Of a stretch of DNA of 41,770 nucleotides, positions 30,822 through 40,670 are shown in pieces (the first letter of the stretch is position 1; each line of letters starts with the position of its first letter). Location of the stretch: the NCBI RefSeq assembly GCF_008933605.1, contig NZ_WBUS01000015.1:1-41770 (forward strand), written 5' to 3'. The DNA comes from Albidovulum sp. Lineage in GTDB: Bacteria > Pseudomonadota > Alphaproteobacteria > Rhodobacterales > Rhodobacteraceae. The position numbers and the translations under genes were made by a program. A model generated the notes under the pieces. It was not told where the DNA came from. It saw nothing but the letters and a program-made list of their open reading frames with translations, and ran no database searches.

Positions 30822-33346
30822 GCGATACAGACGGCAAGAAACCCCTTGGCCTCGGCGGCGGGCGTTCCGGTCAGGTGAAGCAGAGCTTCAGCCACGGCCG
30901 GACGAAGAATGTCGTCGTCGAGACTAAGCGCAAGCGGATCGTTGTGCCGAAGCCGGGCGGGGCGCCTTCGGGACCGGGCGCGACGCCGACGCTCGGGGAT
31001 CCCTCGCGCCGGCCTGCCGGCATCTCCGATGCCGAGATGGAACGCCGGCTGAAGGCGCTTCAGGCCGCCAAGGCCCGCGAGGCAGAGGAGGCCGTGCGTC
31101 GCGCCGAGGACGAACGCCAGCGCGAGGAAGAGCGCGAGCGCCGCCGGGCCGAAGCCGAAGCCAAGGAGCGCGAGGAGCGCGAGCGCGAAGAGGCGCTGAG
31201 GCTCAAGGCCGAGGAAGAAGCGCGCAAGGCCGAGGAGGCCGAGGCCCGCGCCGCGCGCAAGGAAGACTTCAAGAAACCGGCCGCCGCCAAGCCCGCACCG
31301 GTCGATCAGGCCGCCGTTCAGGCGGCCGCGGCCCGTGCCGAGACCAAGGGCGTCCCCGTCGGCGGACCGCGCAAGACCGACCGCGAGCGGGACGATCGCG
31401 GCGGCGGTGGCGGCGACCGCGACCGCGGCCGCGCCGGACGTGACGAGGGCCGCAGGGCAGGCAAGCTGACGCTTTCCGAGGCGCTTGACGAGGGCGGCCG
31501 CCAGCGCTCGCTCGCGGCGATGAAGCGCAAGCAGGAAAAGGCGCGCGCCAAGGCCATGGGCATGGGCCACAAGGCCGAGAAGCAGGTGCGCGATGTCCAG
31601 CTCCCCGAGACGATCGTGGTCCAGGAACTTGCCAACCGAATGGCCGAACGCGCGGCCGACGTGGTCAAGGCGCTGATGAAGATGGGCATGATGGTCACGA
31701 TGAACCAGACCATCGACGCCGACACCGCCGAACTCGTGATCGAGGAATTTGGCCACCATGCCGTGCGCGTGACCGATGCCGACGTCGAACAGGCGATCGA
31801 CACGGTCGAGGACCGCAACGAGGACTTGCGCGCGCGCCCCCCGATCATCACGATCATGGGACACGTCGACCACGGCAAGACGTCGCTTCTCGACGCGATC
31901 CGCCACACCAGCGTGGTCTCCGGCGAGGCCGGCGGGATCACGCAGCATATCGGCGCCTACCAGGTGAGGACCGACTCCGGCGCCGTGCTGACCTTCCTCG
32001 ACACGCCCGGCCACGCGGCCTTCACCTCCATGCGCGCTCGTGGCGCGCAGGTGACCGACATCGTCGTCCTGGTGGTGGCGGCTGATGATGCGGTGATGCC
32101 GCAGACGGTCGAGGCGATCAACCACGCGAAGGCCGCCAAGGTGCCGATGATCGTTGCGATCAACAAGTGCGACAAGCCCGACGCAAATCCGCAGAAGGTG
32201 CGGACGGACCTTTTGCAGCACGAGGTCGTGGTCGAGGCGATGTCGGGCGACGTGCAGGATGTCGAGGTCTCCGCCAAGACGGGCAAGGGGCTCGACAATT
32301 TGCTTGAGGCCATCGCGCTTCAGGCCGAGATCCTCGAACTGAAGGCCAACCCGAAGCGGGCGGCTTCGGGCGCGGTCATCGAGGCCAAGCTCGACGTCGG
32401 GCGCGGCCCGGTCGCGACGGTACTGGTGCAGAACGGCACGCTCCGCCAGGGCGACATCTTCGTCGTCGGCGAGCAGTGGGGCAAGGTCCGCGCTCTCGTC
32501 AACGACAAGGGTGACCGGGTGAAGGAAGCCGGGCCCTCGGTCCCGGTCGAGGTGCTGGGCCTGAACGGTACGCCCGAGGCGGGCGACGTCCTGAACGTGG
32601 TCGAGACCGAGGCGCAGGCGCGCGAGATCGCCGCCTACCGCGAGCAGGCCGCAAAGGACAAGCGCGCGGCGGCGGGCGCGGCGACGACGCTGGAACAGTT
32701 GATGGCCAAGGCCAAGGCCGACGAAAGCGTGGCCGAACTGCCGATCCTCGTGAAGGCCGACGTGCAGGGGTCTGCCGAGGCGATTGTTCAGGCTATGGAA
32801 AAAATCGGCAACGAAGAGGTGCGGGTGCGTGTCCTGCACTCCGGCGTCGGTGCCATCACGGAATCCGACATCGGCCTTGCCGAGGCCAGCGGCGCACCTG
32901 TCATCGGCTTCAACGTCCGCGCCAATGCGCCGGCCCGCGCCGCCGCGAACCAGAAGGGCGTGGAGATCCGCTATTACTCGGTGATCTACGATCTCGTGGA
33001 CGACGTGAAGGCGGCGGCCTCCGGCCTTCTCAAGGCCGAAGTGCGCGAGAACTTCATCGGCTATGCCGAGATCAAGGAGGTCTTCAAGGTCTCCGGCGTC
33101 GGAAAGGTGGCGGGCTGTCTCGTCACCGAGGGCGTGGCGCGCCGGTCCGCGGGTGTCCGGCTGCTGCGCGACAACGTCGTGATCCACGAGGGGACGCTGA
33201 AAACCCTCAAGAGATTCAAGGACGAGGTCAAGGAAGTCCAGTCCGGCCAGGAATGCGGCATGGCGTTCGAGAACTACGACGACATCCGCCAGGGCGACGT
33301 GATCGAAATCTTCGAGCGGGAAGAGGTCGAGCGCAAGCTCGCATGA
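30818..33346 (+). CDS. infB: Translation initiation factor IF-2
   Basis: GTPase that places initiator tRNA on the 30S subunit. The 842-residue protein has a long charged, Glu/Arg/Ala-rich N-terminal region (about residues 80-230, coiled-coil-like), then the G domain starting near residue 345: GHVDHGKTS (G1), DTPGHAAF (G3) and NKCDKP (G4). C-terminal domains II-IV follow ([38 protein letters not shown]-type segment as [13 protein letters not shown]). The ATG overlaps the preceding stop by ATGA. It ends the operon; there is no rbfA behind it. Confidence 0.97.
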   Translation: MSDTDGKKPLGLGGGRSGQVKQSFSHGRTKNVVVETKRKRIVVPKPGGAPSGPGATPTLGDPSRRPAGISDAEMERRLKALQAAKAREAEEAVRRAEDERQREEERERRRAEAEAKEREEREREEALRLKAEEEARKAEEAEARAARKEDFKKPAAAKPAPVDQAAVQAAAARAETKGVPVGGPRKTDRERDDRGGGGGDRDRGRAGRDEGRRAGKLTLSEALDEGGRQRSLAAMKRKQEKARAKAMGMGHKAEKQVRDVQLPETIVVQELANRMAERAADVVKALMKMGMMVTMNQTIDADTAELVIEEFGHHAVRVTDADVEQAIDTVEDRNEDLRARPPIITIMGHVDHGKTSLLDAIRHTSVVSGEAGGITQHIGAYQVRTDSGAVLTFLDTPGHAAFTSMRARGAQVTDIVVLVVAADDAVMPQTVEAINHAKAAKVPMIVAINKCDKPDANPQKVRTDLLQHEVVVEAMSGDVQDVEVSAKTGKGLDNLLEAIALQAEILELKANPKRAASGAVIEAKLDVGRGPVATVLVQNGTLRQGDIFVVGEQWGKVRALVNDKGDRVKEAGPSVPVEVLGLNGTPEAGDVLNVVETEAQAREIAAYREQAAKDKRAAAGAATTLEQLMAKAKADESVAELPILVKADVQGSAEAIVQAMEKIGNEEVRVRVLHSGVGAITESDIGLAEASGAPVIGFNVRANAPARAAANQKGVEIRYYSVIYDLVDDVKAAASGLLKAEVRENFIGYAEIKEVFKVSGVGKVAGCLVTEGVARRSAGVRLLRDNVVIHEGTLKTLKRFKDEVKEVQSGQECGMAFENYDDIRQGDVIEIFEREEVERKLA

Positions 33347-33368
33347 AAAAGGAGGCGGCAGCGCCTCC
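33346..33368 (-). terminator. Intrinsic terminator for the 45-residue ORF (minus strand)
   Basis: Read on the minus strand: GGAGGCG, loop CTGC, CGCCTCC, then TTTTT: a 7-base perfect stem with T tract. The T tract overlaps the infB stop codon. On the plus strand it is a bare hairpin preceded by five A, so it may help both directions. Confidence 0.7.
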
Positions 33369-33390
33369 CGCAATCCGCAAATGAGATAAC

Positions 33391-33413
33391 GGCCGCCTGA
33401 CGATCAGGCGGCC
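33391..33413. terminator. Perfect 10-base hairpin overlapping the end of the 45-residue ORF
   Basis: GGCCGCCTGA and TCAGGCGGCC are exact reverse complements around a 3-base loop. Its right arm contains the stop and final codons of the minus-strand ORF. On the plus strand only CGCTTTC follows, so it is a weak infB terminator at best. Confidence 0.45.
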
Positions 33414-33541
33414 GCTTTCACGACGGGGTAACCCTCGAACAAGAGCTTCCCGACCCGGACGAGGATCTTGCCGTTTTCGAGCTGCCGCTCGAACGTCCCC
33501 TGTACCGACACACAGCTTCCGAGAGTGATGGTTCGCAGCAT
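33404..33541 (-). CDS. 45-residue conserved-looking small protein, unknown function
   Basis: The track gives 69 residues from 33613, but the likely start is ATG 33541, with GGGGAGAA nine or so bases upstream. The 45-residue product (beginning MLRTITLGSCVSVQGTFERQ and ending YPVVKAAA) is a compact mix of strands with one Cys; it lacks signal or membrane segments. The pattern VRVGKLLFEGYPV looks like a short beta-barrel fragment. I think similar short ORFs occur in Rhodobacteraceae but cannot verify. It has an intrinsic terminator. No function can be given. The 178 bases upstream, to mutT, show no clear promoter. Confidence 0.6.
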   Translation of the reverse strand: MLRTITLGSCVSVQGTFERQLENGKILVRVGKLLFEGYPVVKAAA

Positions 33542-33719
33542 CGCCTTTTCTCCCCAACCGCGGGCTGCTTTGAAGTCTAGTCGGCACTCGTTAATCTCAG
33601 GCAAACTGGCCACGACATATTTTTGCCATAGTCGATCCGACTTGGAAACAATAATCCCGCCGCGTCCGGCGGTGGGCGGAAAAGTTCCACAGCTTGTGAT
33701 TGTACGGCATCACCCGTGA

Positions 33720-34118
33720 TCAGAGCCAGTCGCGCAGCACCGGGATCAGCGGCAGGTCCGCGGGTGGCATCGGATAGCCGCTGAGGTCCTTCGGCCGCAC
33801 CCAGGAAAGCTCCTGCCCCTCGCGGGCCTGGGGCGTGCCCTGCCAGCGACGGCAGGCGAAGAGCGGCATCAGGAGGTGGAAATCCTCATAGGCATGGCTT
33901 GCGAAGGTCAGGGGCGCGAGGCAGCTTTTCCAGGTATCGATACCCAGCTCCTCGTGCAGTTCCCTGATCAGCGCGGCCTCCGGCGTTTCCCCCGGCTCCA
34001 CCTTGCCGCCGGGAAACTCCCAGAGCCCGGCCATGGGCTTTCCGGGCGGCCGGCGGGCAAGCAGGACCCGCCCGTCGGCGTCGATCAGCGCGACGGCCGA
34101 AACCAGGACCGTCCTCAC
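33720..34118 (-). CDS. mutT: 8-oxo-dGTP diphosphatase (MutT)
   Basis: Hydrolyses 8-oxo-dGTP to prevent its incorporation into DNA. The 132-residue protein has GLWEFPGGKVEPGETPEAAL followed by the NUDIX core RELHEELGI, and the MutT start VLVSAVALIDADGRVLLARRP. It starts with GTG 34118, sharing GTGA with the argJ stop; the longer track ORF is read-through inside argJ. Linkage mutT-argJ-ppiC next to secA recalls the secA-mutT linkage of enterobacteria. Confidence 0.92.
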   Translation of the reverse strand: MRTVLVSAVALIDADGRVLLARRPPGKPMAGLWEFPGGKVEPGETPEAALIRELHEELGIDTWKSCLAPLTFASHAYEDFHLLMPLFACRRWQGTPQAREGQELSWVRPKDLSGYPMPPADLPLIPVLRDWL

Positions 34119-35536
34119 GACCGGTAGTCGGCGTTGATGTCGATGTAGCGATGCGTCAGGTCGCAGGTCCACACCGTGCGGGCGGCCTTGCCGACGCCGA
34201 GATCGACCGAGATCACCAGCTCCTCGTTCTTCATGTAGGCGCTTGCCGCCTCCTCGCTGTAGCTCGGGCTGCGCCACCCGTTCTCGGCCAGCGTGAGGTC
34301 GCCGAAGCGGATCGACATGGCGTCGCGGTCCGCCCGTGCGCCCGACTTGCCAACCGCCATCACGACACGGCCCCAGTTCGCATCCTCGCCCGCGATGGCG
34401 GTCTTCACGAGCGGCGAGTTGGCGACGGCCATGGCGGCGCGATGGGCGTCGGCCGCGTCGGCCGCACCGGTCACGCGAATCTCGACAAACTTCGTCGCGC
34501 CCTCGCCGTCGCGCACGACCTGCTGCGCAAGGTCGAGCATGACCCGGCCGAGCGCGGCCTCGAACTCCTTCGCGACGCGGCTCCTCAGATCGGTAATCGG
34601 CTCGGCTTCCGATTGCCCGGTCGCGGCGACGATCAGCGCATCCGAGGTGGAGGTGTCGCTGTCCACGGTGATCGCGTTGAAGGTGTCGCCGACTTGGCGC
34701 GCGACGATCTTCTGAAGCGCGGCCTGCGGAATCGTCGCGTCGGTGAAGATGTAGACGAGCATCGTCGCCATGTCGGGTGCGATCATGCCCGAGCCCTTGG
34801 CGATCCCGGCGATGCGGATGGGTCCGCCCTCGCCGTCGATCTCCGCCGCGGAACCCTTCGGGAAGGTATCGGTCGTCATGATCGCGCGGGCCGCCATCTC
34901 GATTCCATCCGCCGACAACGCCGCCTTCAGCTCGTCGAGCTTCGCGGTGATCCGCTCATGCGGCAGCGGCTCGCCGATGACCCCGGTGGAGGAGGAGAAG
35001 ACCCGGGTCGCCGGGACTCCGAGCGCCCTCGCGACGCCGCCCGTGACGGCCGAAACCGCCTCGGTTCCGAGTTTGCCGGTAAAGGCGTTGGCGTTCCCGG
35101 AATTGACGATGATCGCGGCGCCGGCGCTCGTGCCGTCGGGCTTCTTCAGCTTCGCCTCGCAGTCCAGCACGCAGGCCGCCCGCGTGGCCGAGGTGGTGAA
35201 GGCTCCGGCGATCGTCGTACCGGGGGCAAGCCGGACGAGCGTCACGTCGGTACGTCCCGGATACCGGACCCCGGCCGCCACCGCCGCGAACTCGACCCCT
35301 GCGATACGCGGCAGCGCAGGGAAGCCGCCCTTCGGCGCGAGTGGCGAAACCGGGTTGGCCTTCTTCCTCGCCGCGGTCGCCGCAGCCTGCACCGCGTCGC
35401 CGACGGCATCGGCCGCGGCGGCCAGCGCACCCTCCACGACGGGCGCGACTTCTGTTTCCATGCGGATCCGCAAGGCCTTCACCCTGGCCTTCAACTTCTT
35501 GGCCTCGGCCTTCCACTCGTCCTTCGTCTTGGCCAT
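34115..35536 (-). CDS. argJ: Bifunctional ornithine acetyltransferase/N-acetylglutamate synthase ArgJ, with N-terminal extension
   Basis: Transfers the acetyl group of N-acetylornithine to glutamate in arginine synthesis (and in bifunctional forms uses acetyl-CoA). The precursor self-cleaves before the Thr of MIAPDMATMLVYIF, near residue 257, a motif clearly present. Other family segments: GYR-type start AGVRYPGRTDVTLVRL, NSGNANAFTGKLG, DTFPKGSAAEI, AGEDANWGRV and ENGWRSPSYSEE. The protein is 473 residues, about 60 longer than usual, from an N-terminal Lys/Ala-rich helical stretch (MAKTKDEWKAEAKKLKARV...). The extension is in frame with the conserved part; a shorter form could start at the Met near residue 26. 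Confidence 0.93.
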   Translation of the reverse strand: MAKTKDEWKAEAKKLKARVKALRIRMETEVAPVVEGALAAAADAVGDAVQAAATAARKKANPVSPLAPKGGFPALPRIAGVEFAAVAAGVRYPGRTDVTLVRLAPGTTIAGAFTTSATRAACVLDCEAKLKKPDGTSAGAAIIVNSGNANAFTGKLGTEAVSAVTGGVARALGVPATRVFSSSTGVIGEPLPHERITAKLDELKAALSADGIEMAARAIMTTDTFPKGSAAEIDGEGGPIRIAGIAKGSGMIAPDMATMLVYIFTDATIPQAALQKIVARQVGDTFNAITVDSDTSTSDALIVAATGQSEAEPITDLRSRVAKEFEAALGRVMLDLAQQVVRDGEGATKFVEIRVTGAADAADAHRAAMAVANSPLVKTAIAGEDANWGRVVMAVGKSGARADRDAMSIRFGDLTLAENGWRSPSYSEEAASAYMKNEELVISVDLGVGKAARTVWTCDLTHRYIDINADYRS

Positions 35537-35558
35537 CTCGGGTACTCCCTGCGCGGTC

Positions 35559-36398
35559 TCAGTTTTCGATCAGGTCCACGTTCTTCAGAATCGCGGGGTC
35601 GATGCCATCCACCGTCTTCTCGACCTTCGCGGCGTCGGTCAGCTCGGTCACCTTCGCCTCGACCGCTCGGCCCTGAAGCTCGCCCTCAAGCTCTGCCCGC
35701 ACATCCTCGATGGTCGGCTTGGCTGCGGTGCGCACCTCCGTCAGCCGGATGACATGCCAGCCGAACTGGCTCTGCACCGGGGCAGAAGTCTCGCCCGCCT
35801 TCATCGCGATGACCGCGTCCTCGAAGGGCTTCACCATCATGCCGACTCCGAACCAGCCGAGGTCTCCGCCGGCGGCGGCCGACCCGCGGTCGGTCGACTT
35901 CTCCTTGGCGATGGCGGCAAAGTCGGCGCCGCCGTCAAGATCGGCCTTGATGGACTTCGCCTCGTCTTCGGTCGCCACGAGGATATGGGCGGCGTTGTAT
36001 TCCTTGCCCGGCTCCGTCGCGGCATACTTTTCGTCGAAGAGCGCCTGGACCGCGTCGTCGGTGACGGCCGCGCGCGCGGTCTCGTCAAGCGTCACGCCCG
36101 AGAGATATCCGCGCCGCTGGTTGTCCAGCATCAGCGTGTCGCGCTTGCCGATGCTGCCTTCGGCCACTTCGGCGAGCGCTTCCTGCTGGATGATCTGGTC
36201 GAGAATGCCGTCGAACAGCGTCTTGTCGTCGAGCTGCAGGTACTGCGGCGGCAGGCTTTCGCGCATGGCGATCATGTGGCCAAGCGTGATGGCCTTGCCG
36301 TTGACGGTCGCCACCACGGTGTCGGCCGTCGGGTCTTCGGCCCAGGCGGCTGTGGCCGTTACGGCGAGGAGGGCGCCGAGAAAGGCGGATTTCAGCAT
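35559..36398 (-). CDS. Exported parvulin-type peptidyl-prolyl isomerase
   Basis: A 279-residue periplasmic foldase of the PpiC/SurA/PrsA kind. A signal peptide (MLKSAFLGALLAVTATAAWA) leads to an N-terminal chaperone-like helical region and a PpiC domain at about residues 130-230, recognised by AAHILVATEDEAKS, STDRGSAAAGGDLGWFGVG and FGWHVIRL. ATG 36398 has GGAG eight bases upstream; the track start is five codons before. No lipobox cysteine, so it is soluble. First gene of the ppiC-argJ-mutT group, divergent from secA, which suits a role in folding secreted proteins. Confidence 0.92.
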   Translation of the reverse strand: MLKSAFLGALLAVTATAAWAEDPTADTVVATVNGKAITLGHMIAMRESLPPQYLQLDDKTLFDGILDQIIQQEALAEVAEGSIGKRDTLMLDNQRRGYLSGVTLDETARAAVTDDAVQALFDEKYAATEPGKEYNAAHILVATEDEAKSIKADLDGGADFAAIAKEKSTDRGSAAAGGDLGWFGVGMMVKPFEDAVIAMKAGETSAPVQSQFGWHVIRLTEVRTAAKPTIEDVRAELEGELQGRAVEAKVTELTDAAKVEKTVDGIDPAILKNVDLIEN

Positions 36399-36436
36399 CG
36401 TGAGGGCTCCCAAAGTGGCCGCGGCGGGGCGCAGCG

Positions 36437-36465
36437 TTGACTATCCGATGGCCGCCCCTTACATC
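36437..36465 (+). promoter_or_regulatory. Candidate sigma-70 promoter of secA
   Basis: TTGACT, a 17-base spacer and TACATC. The -35 is near consensus; the -10 is moderate. Predicted start near 36472, with about 110 bases of leader before the secA ATG. No credible regulatory peptide was found in it. Confidence 0.4.
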
Positions 36466-36584
36466 GCGAGGGTCCCGTGAGGGCCGGCCCATCCTTGTTT
36501 CGCCGCCGTTCTTAGGATGCGCGAGGGGTGCCGGCAAGGCCAGGCTTATCACGAGCACGCCAGTCGAACCCGAGCGGAGAAAAC

Positions 36585-39284
36585 ATGCTGGGCCTCGGAA
36601 CTATCGCGAAGAAGGTCTTCGGCACGCCGAACGACCGCAAGGTCAAATCGGTCCGCCCGCTCGTCGAAAAGATCAACGCGCTGGAGCCCCAGTTCCAGGC
36701 GCTGAGCGACGAGGGCATCAAGGCCAAGACGGCCGAGCTGAAGGAGCGGGTGGCGGGCGGCGAAAGCCTCGAACACGTGCTGCCGGAAGCCTTCGCCAAC
36801 TGCCGCGAGGCGGCGCGGCGGGCGCTCGGGCTGCGCGCCTTCGACGTGCAGCTCATGGGCGGGATCTTTCTCCACCGCGGCAACATCGCCGAGATGCGGA
36901 CGGGCGAAGGCAAGACGCTCGTTGCCACCTTCCCGGCGTACCTGAACGCGCTGACCGGCGAAGGGGTCCACATCGTCACGGTCAACGACTACCTCGCCAA
37001 GCGCGACGCGGACTGGATGGGCAAGGTCTATGCCCAACTGGGGATGACGACCGGCGTCGTCTACCCGTTCCAGTCGGCCGAGGAGAAGCGCGCCGCCTAT
37101 CGCTGCGACGTCACCTATGCCACGAACAACGAGCTCGGCTTCGATTACCTGCGCGACAACATGCGCGCGACCATCGACGACATGATGCAGCGCGGGCACA
37201 ACTTCGCCATCGTCGACGAGGTGGACTCGATCCTGATCGACGAGGCGCGCACGCCCCTCATCATCTCGGGGCCGAGCCAGGACCGGTCCGAACTCTACAT
37301 CACGCTCGACAAGTTCATCCCCGAACTCCTGGACGAACACTTCAAGCTCGACGAAAAGCAACGCAACGCGACCTTCACCGAGGCCGGCAACGAGTTTCTC
37401 GAACAGCGGCTCTGGCAGGCGGGCGTGCTGCCGGAGGGTCAGACGCTCTACGATCCGGAATCGACGACAATCGTTCACCACGTGACGCAGGCGCTCCGGG
37501 CGCACAAGCTTTTCCAGAAGGACCAGCACTACATCGTCCGCAATGGCGAAATCGTGCTGATCGACGAGTTCACCGGCCGGATGATGCAGGGACGGCGTCT
37601 TTCGGACGGGCTTCACCAGGCCATCGAGGCCAAGGAAGGCGTGAAGATCCAGCCCGAGAACGTGACCCTCGCCTCGGTGACCTTCCAGAACTACTTCCGG
37701 CTCTACGACAAGCTCGCCGGCATGACCGGCACGGCCGAGACCGAGGCCGAGGAATTCATGGACATCTACCGGCTGGGCGTTGTCGTCGTCCCGACGAACA
37801 AACCCATCGCCCGGAAGGACGACCACGACCAGGTCTATCGCACTGCGCGCGAGAAATACGAGGCGATCATCGCCCGGATCAGGAAGGCGCACGAAAAGGG
37901 CCAGCCGATCCTCGTCGGCACGACCTCCATCGAGAAGTCCGAGATGCTGTCGGAGATGCTGAAGAAGGAAGCCATCCCCCACAACGTCCTGAACGCCCGC
38001 CAGCACGAGCAGGAAGCGAAGATCGTCGCCGAGGCCGGGCGCCTCGGGGCGGTGACCATCGCCACGAACATGGCCGGCCGCGGCACCGACATCCAGCTCG
38101 GCGGCAATGTCGAGATGAGGGTGCTCGAGGAGCTCGACGCCAACCCGGGGGCGCATCCCGACGAGGTGCGCGCCCGGATCGAGGCGGAACATGCCGCGGA
38201 GAAGGCCAAGGTGCTTGAAGCCGGCGGCCTCTTCGTGCTCGCCAGCGAGCGGCACGAAAGCCGGCGCATCGACAACCAGCTTCGCGGCCGGTCCGGCCGC
38301 CAGGGAGACCCCGGCCGATCCTCCTTCTACCTCAGCCTCGAGGACGACCTCATGCGCATCTTCGGGTCGGACCGGCTCGACAAGGTGCTGTCGAGCCTCG
38401 GCATGAAGGAAGGCGAGGCGATCATCCACCCCTGGGTGAACAAGTCTCTGGAACGCGCTCAGGCCAAGGTCGAGGGCCGCAACTTCGACATGCGCAAGCA
38501 GCTTCTGAAGTTCGACGATGTGATGAACGACCAGCGCAAGGTGATCTTCAGCCAGCGGCTGGAAATCATGGAGGCGGAGGATCTCGAAGAGATCGTCCGC
38601 GACATGCGCCACCAGATCATCGACGACCTCGTGGACGACCATCTCCCGCCGAAGAGCTACCCTGAACAGTGGAATACCGAGGGGCTCTATGCCGCGGCGA
38701 TGGAAAAGCTCGCGCTTGACGTTCCGGTGATCGACTGGGCGAAGGAAGAGGGTGTCGATCAGGACGCGATCCGCGACCGGCTCTACGAGGCGTCCGACAA
38801 GCTCATGGCCGGGAAGGCCGAGGCCTTCGGCGCCGAGACGATGCGGCAGATCGAAAAGCAGTTCCTCCTCCAGACGATCGACAGCAAGTGGCGCGAACAC
38901 CTGGTGACGCTCGAACACCTCCGCTCCGTCGTCGGTTTCCGCGGCTATGCGCAGCGCGATCCCCTGAACGAGTACAAGACCGAGGCCTTCCAGCTTTTCG
39001 AGAACCTTCTGGACGGCCTGCGCGAGGATGTGACGCAAAAGCTCGCCCAGGTGCGCCCGATGACGGAGGAGGAGCAGCAGGCGCTCTTCCGCCAGATGAC
39101 GGAACGGCAGGCTGCGCTCAACGCGCCAGTCGCCTCGACGGTCGCCGCGGAGGCGCCGAAGCAGCCGGTGCTGGCGGGCTTCGACGAGAACGACCCGGCG
39201 ACCTGGGGCGACCCGGGCCGGAACGACCCCTGCCCCTGCGGATCGGGCGAGAAGTTCAAGCATTGCCACGGAAAGCTCGCCTGA
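36585..39284 (+). CDS. secA: Protein translocase ATPase SecA
   Basis: Motor of the Sec pathway, pushing preproteins through SecYEG. The 899-residue protein has Walker [10 protein letters not shown] near residue 104, DEAD-like [14 protein letters not shown] near 210, the preprotein-crosslinking domain, [24 protein letters not shown], and a C-terminal Zn-binding SecB-interaction tail [17 protein letters not shown] 36585 follows GGAGA; the track start at 36528 is unsupported. A Pro/Ala-rich envelope protein gene follows after about 196 bases. Confidence 0.98.
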   Translation: MLGLGTIAKKVFGTPNDRKVKSVRPLVEKINALEPQFQALSDEGIKAKTAELKERVAGGESLEHVLPEAFANCREAARRALGLRAFDVQLMGGIFLHRGNIAEMRTGEGKTLVATFPAYLNALTGEGVHIVTVNDYLAKRDADWMGKVYAQLGMTTGVVYPFQSAEEKRAAYRCDVTYATNNELGFDYLRDNMRATIDDMMQRGHNFAIVDEVDSILIDEARTPLIISGPSQDRSELYITLDKFIPELLDEHFKLDEKQRNATFTEAGNEFLEQRLWQAGVLPEGQTLYDPESTTIVHHVTQALRAHKLFQKDQHYIVRNGEIVLIDEFTGRMMQGRRLSDGLHQAIEAKEGVKIQPENVTLASVTFQNYFRLYDKLAGMTGTAETEAEEFMDIYRLGVVVVPTNKPIARKDDHDQVYRTAREKYEAIIARIRKAHEKGQPILVGTTSIEKSEMLSEMLKKEAIPHNVLNARQHEQEAKIVAEAGRLGAVTIATNMAGRGTDIQLGGNVEMRVLEELDANPGAHPDEVRARIEAEHAAEKAKVLEAGGLFVLASERHESRRIDNQLRGRSGRQGDPGRSSFYLSLEDDLMRIFGSDRLDKVLSSLGMKEGEAIIHPWVNKSLERAQAKVEGRNFDMRKQLLKFDDVMNDQRKVIFSQRLEIMEAEDLEEIVRDMRHQIIDDLVDDHLPPKSYPEQWNTEGLYAAAMEKLALDVPVIDWAKEEGVDQDAIRDRLYEASDKLMAGKAEAFGAETMRQIEKQFLLQTIDSKWREHLVTLEHLRSVVGFRGYAQRDPLNEYKTEAFQLFENLLDGLREDVTQKLAQVRPMTEEEQQALFRQMTERQAALNAPVASTVAAEAPKQPVLAGFDENDPATWGDPGRNDPCPCGSGEKFKHCHGKLA

Positions 39285-39309
39285 TTCGAGTGATCTGTGG
39301 CGAAATTAT

Positions 39310-39336
39310 GGCGGGCGGGCCCCAGGTCTGCCCGCC
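39310..39336 (+). terminator. Hairpin after secA
   Basis: GGCGGGC and GCCCGCC are reverse complements with a 13-base loop, 26 bases past the secA stop. There is no T tract, so this is only a possible (perhaps Rho-dependent) terminator. Confidence 0.3.
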
Positions 39337-39344
39337 ACCCCACC

Positions 39345-39377
39345 ATCTTGGAGCACGGATCGTTTCGTGACCAAGAT
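39345..39377. repeat. Interrupted inverted repeat upstream of the 390-residue gene
   Basis: ATCTTGG...CCAAGAT (7 bases) encloses CACG...CGTG (4 bases) around an 8-base loop. It could be an RNA stem-loop or a protein site. It lies about 100 bases before the next start codon. Confidence 0.4.
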
Positions 39378-39480
39378 AGGGTAGCGGTCCTTCGGCCCCA
39401 CCGTTTCCCGCCGTCGCCGCGCCGCCATTCCCCTGCCCCGATCCCGCGCTAGGCGTGAAGGGAACCTTGGGGAGACGACC

Positions 39481-40653
39481 ATGCAGATCAATCGCAGGGC
39501 GATTACCGTCGGGACGACCTTCTTTCTGGCCGCGGCGACCGGCCATGTCATGCAGAACGGCGAAACCATCAGCGCGCGGCTGAGCGGCGCCGATGCACCG
39601 GCGGCACCGGTACTCGCCAGCGTGACGTCGACCGCGGCGACCGTGACCGTCACGGAGACCCCAGCCCCGGTTCCGGCACCGGAGCCGGTCGGCGTGCCCG
39701 CGCCTGAGGTAGTCGAAGCGCCGCCCGCCGCCGTGCCGGAACCAGCGCCCGCACCGGCCACCGCCGAGATCGTTGTCGCCGCCGTCCCGGCAGCCCCGGA
39801 ACCGGTCGCCGCCCCGGCGCCGGTCCGCGCCGCCTCGGGTCTTCCCGACCTGCCGCCGGTAGAGCCGGTGGCGTTGGCTGCGGATCTGCGGCTTGCGGGG
39901 CGGATCGGCGCGCTTGACGCGGGCTACACGAAGACCGACACCGCCGCGGATGCAAGCTACAGTGTCTTCGGCATTGCCTGCGCCGACCCGACGCTCGCAC
40001 TCGAGCCCTCCGCGCGCGGCATGATGAAGATGACACTTGCCGCCCCCTGCTTCGCCAACGAAAGGGTGACGGTGAGCCATGCCGGGCTTGTTGTCGCCAT
40101 GGCGACCGATCCGGCCGGCGATCTCACAATGATGCTCCCGGCGCTTTCCACCACGGCCAGGGTCGATGTCCGCTTCGCTTCCGGCGACATGGTGGCCGCG
40201 ACGCAGACCGTAAGCGGGCTCGACGCGCTCGCCCGCGTCGGCGTGCAGTGGCGCGGCGTCGATGGGTTCCGCCTTCATGCCTTCGAGAACGGCGCCGGAT
40301 TCGACATGCCGGGCCATGTCTCCGCAGCCGCGCCGCGCGAGCGGACGACCGCCGACGGCGGGTTCCTCGCGGTTCTCGGTGATCCGGCGGTGGATCATCC
40401 GCTGATGGCCGAAGTCTACACGGCCCCGGCGGGTACGGTCCTGAGCGAGGTCATGGTGGAGGCACCGGTGACGGAGGCGACCTGCGGGCGGCTTCTTGCC
40501 GGCCAGGCGCTCCGCATGGTGCCAGATGCGGCCGCCACCACCGAGACGGTCAGCTTCGCCATGCCCGCCTGCGACGCCGTGGGGGACTCGGTGATGCTCG
40601 GCCTCGCGCCGGTTGCCGTTCCCGCGGTTGCGATGGTCACGGCCGGCGACTGA
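39481..40653 (+). CDS. Pro/Ala-rich exported protein downstream of secA, unknown function
   Basis: A 390-residue product with a hydrophobic N-terminal segment (AITVGTTFFLAAATGHVM) suggesting a signal or anchor, a long Pro/Ala/Val linker (residues 40-115, many PAP/VPAPE units), and a globular C-terminal part of about 270 residues with several Cys (FGIACADP, APCFANERVTVSH, ATCGRLLAG, MPACDAV). I do not recognise the domain. The Cys pairs suggest disulfides, thus a periplasmic location. Rhodobacterales genomes often annotate a protein at this place as 'translocase', probably only from position next to secA; nothing in the sequence supports that. GGGGAGAC lies 5-12 bases upstream of ATG 39481. 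Confidence 0.8.
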   Translation: MQINRRAITVGTTFFLAAATGHVMQNGETISARLSGADAPAAPVLASVTSTAATVTVTETPAPVPAPEPVGVPAPEVVEAPPAAVPEPAPAPATAEIVVAAVPAAPEPVAAPAPVRAASGLPDLPPVEPVALAADLRLAGRIGALDAGYTKTDTAADASYSVFGIACADPTLALEPSARGMMKMTLAAPCFANERVTVSHAGLVVAMATDPAGDLTMMLPALSTTARVDVRFASGDMVAATQTVSGLDALARVGVQWRGVDGFRLHAFENGAGFDMPGHVSAAAPRERTTADGGFLAVLGDPAVDHPLMAEVYTAPAGTVLSEVMVEAPVTEATCGRLLAGQALRMVPDAAATTETVSFAMPACDAVGDSVMLGLAPVAVPAVAMVTAGD

Positions 40654-40670
40654 GCCGGCGCGGGCCGTCC

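Noticed and set aside
30581-33373. 930-residue minus-strand ORF antisense to infB, plus similar giant ORFs antisense to secA (36549-39269), maeB (1199-3358) and the ABC gene (15818-17626)
   Set aside because: In GC-rich DNA the frames opposite real genes lack stops. The products are His/Arg/Asp-rich with no domain pattern and lie exactly opposite well-recognised genes.
36449-36480. Ten-codon upstream ORF before secA, as a possible SecM-like arrest peptide
   Set aside because: No ribosome-binding site, no signal peptide and no arrest motif; it is also the in-frame tail of a shadow ORF.
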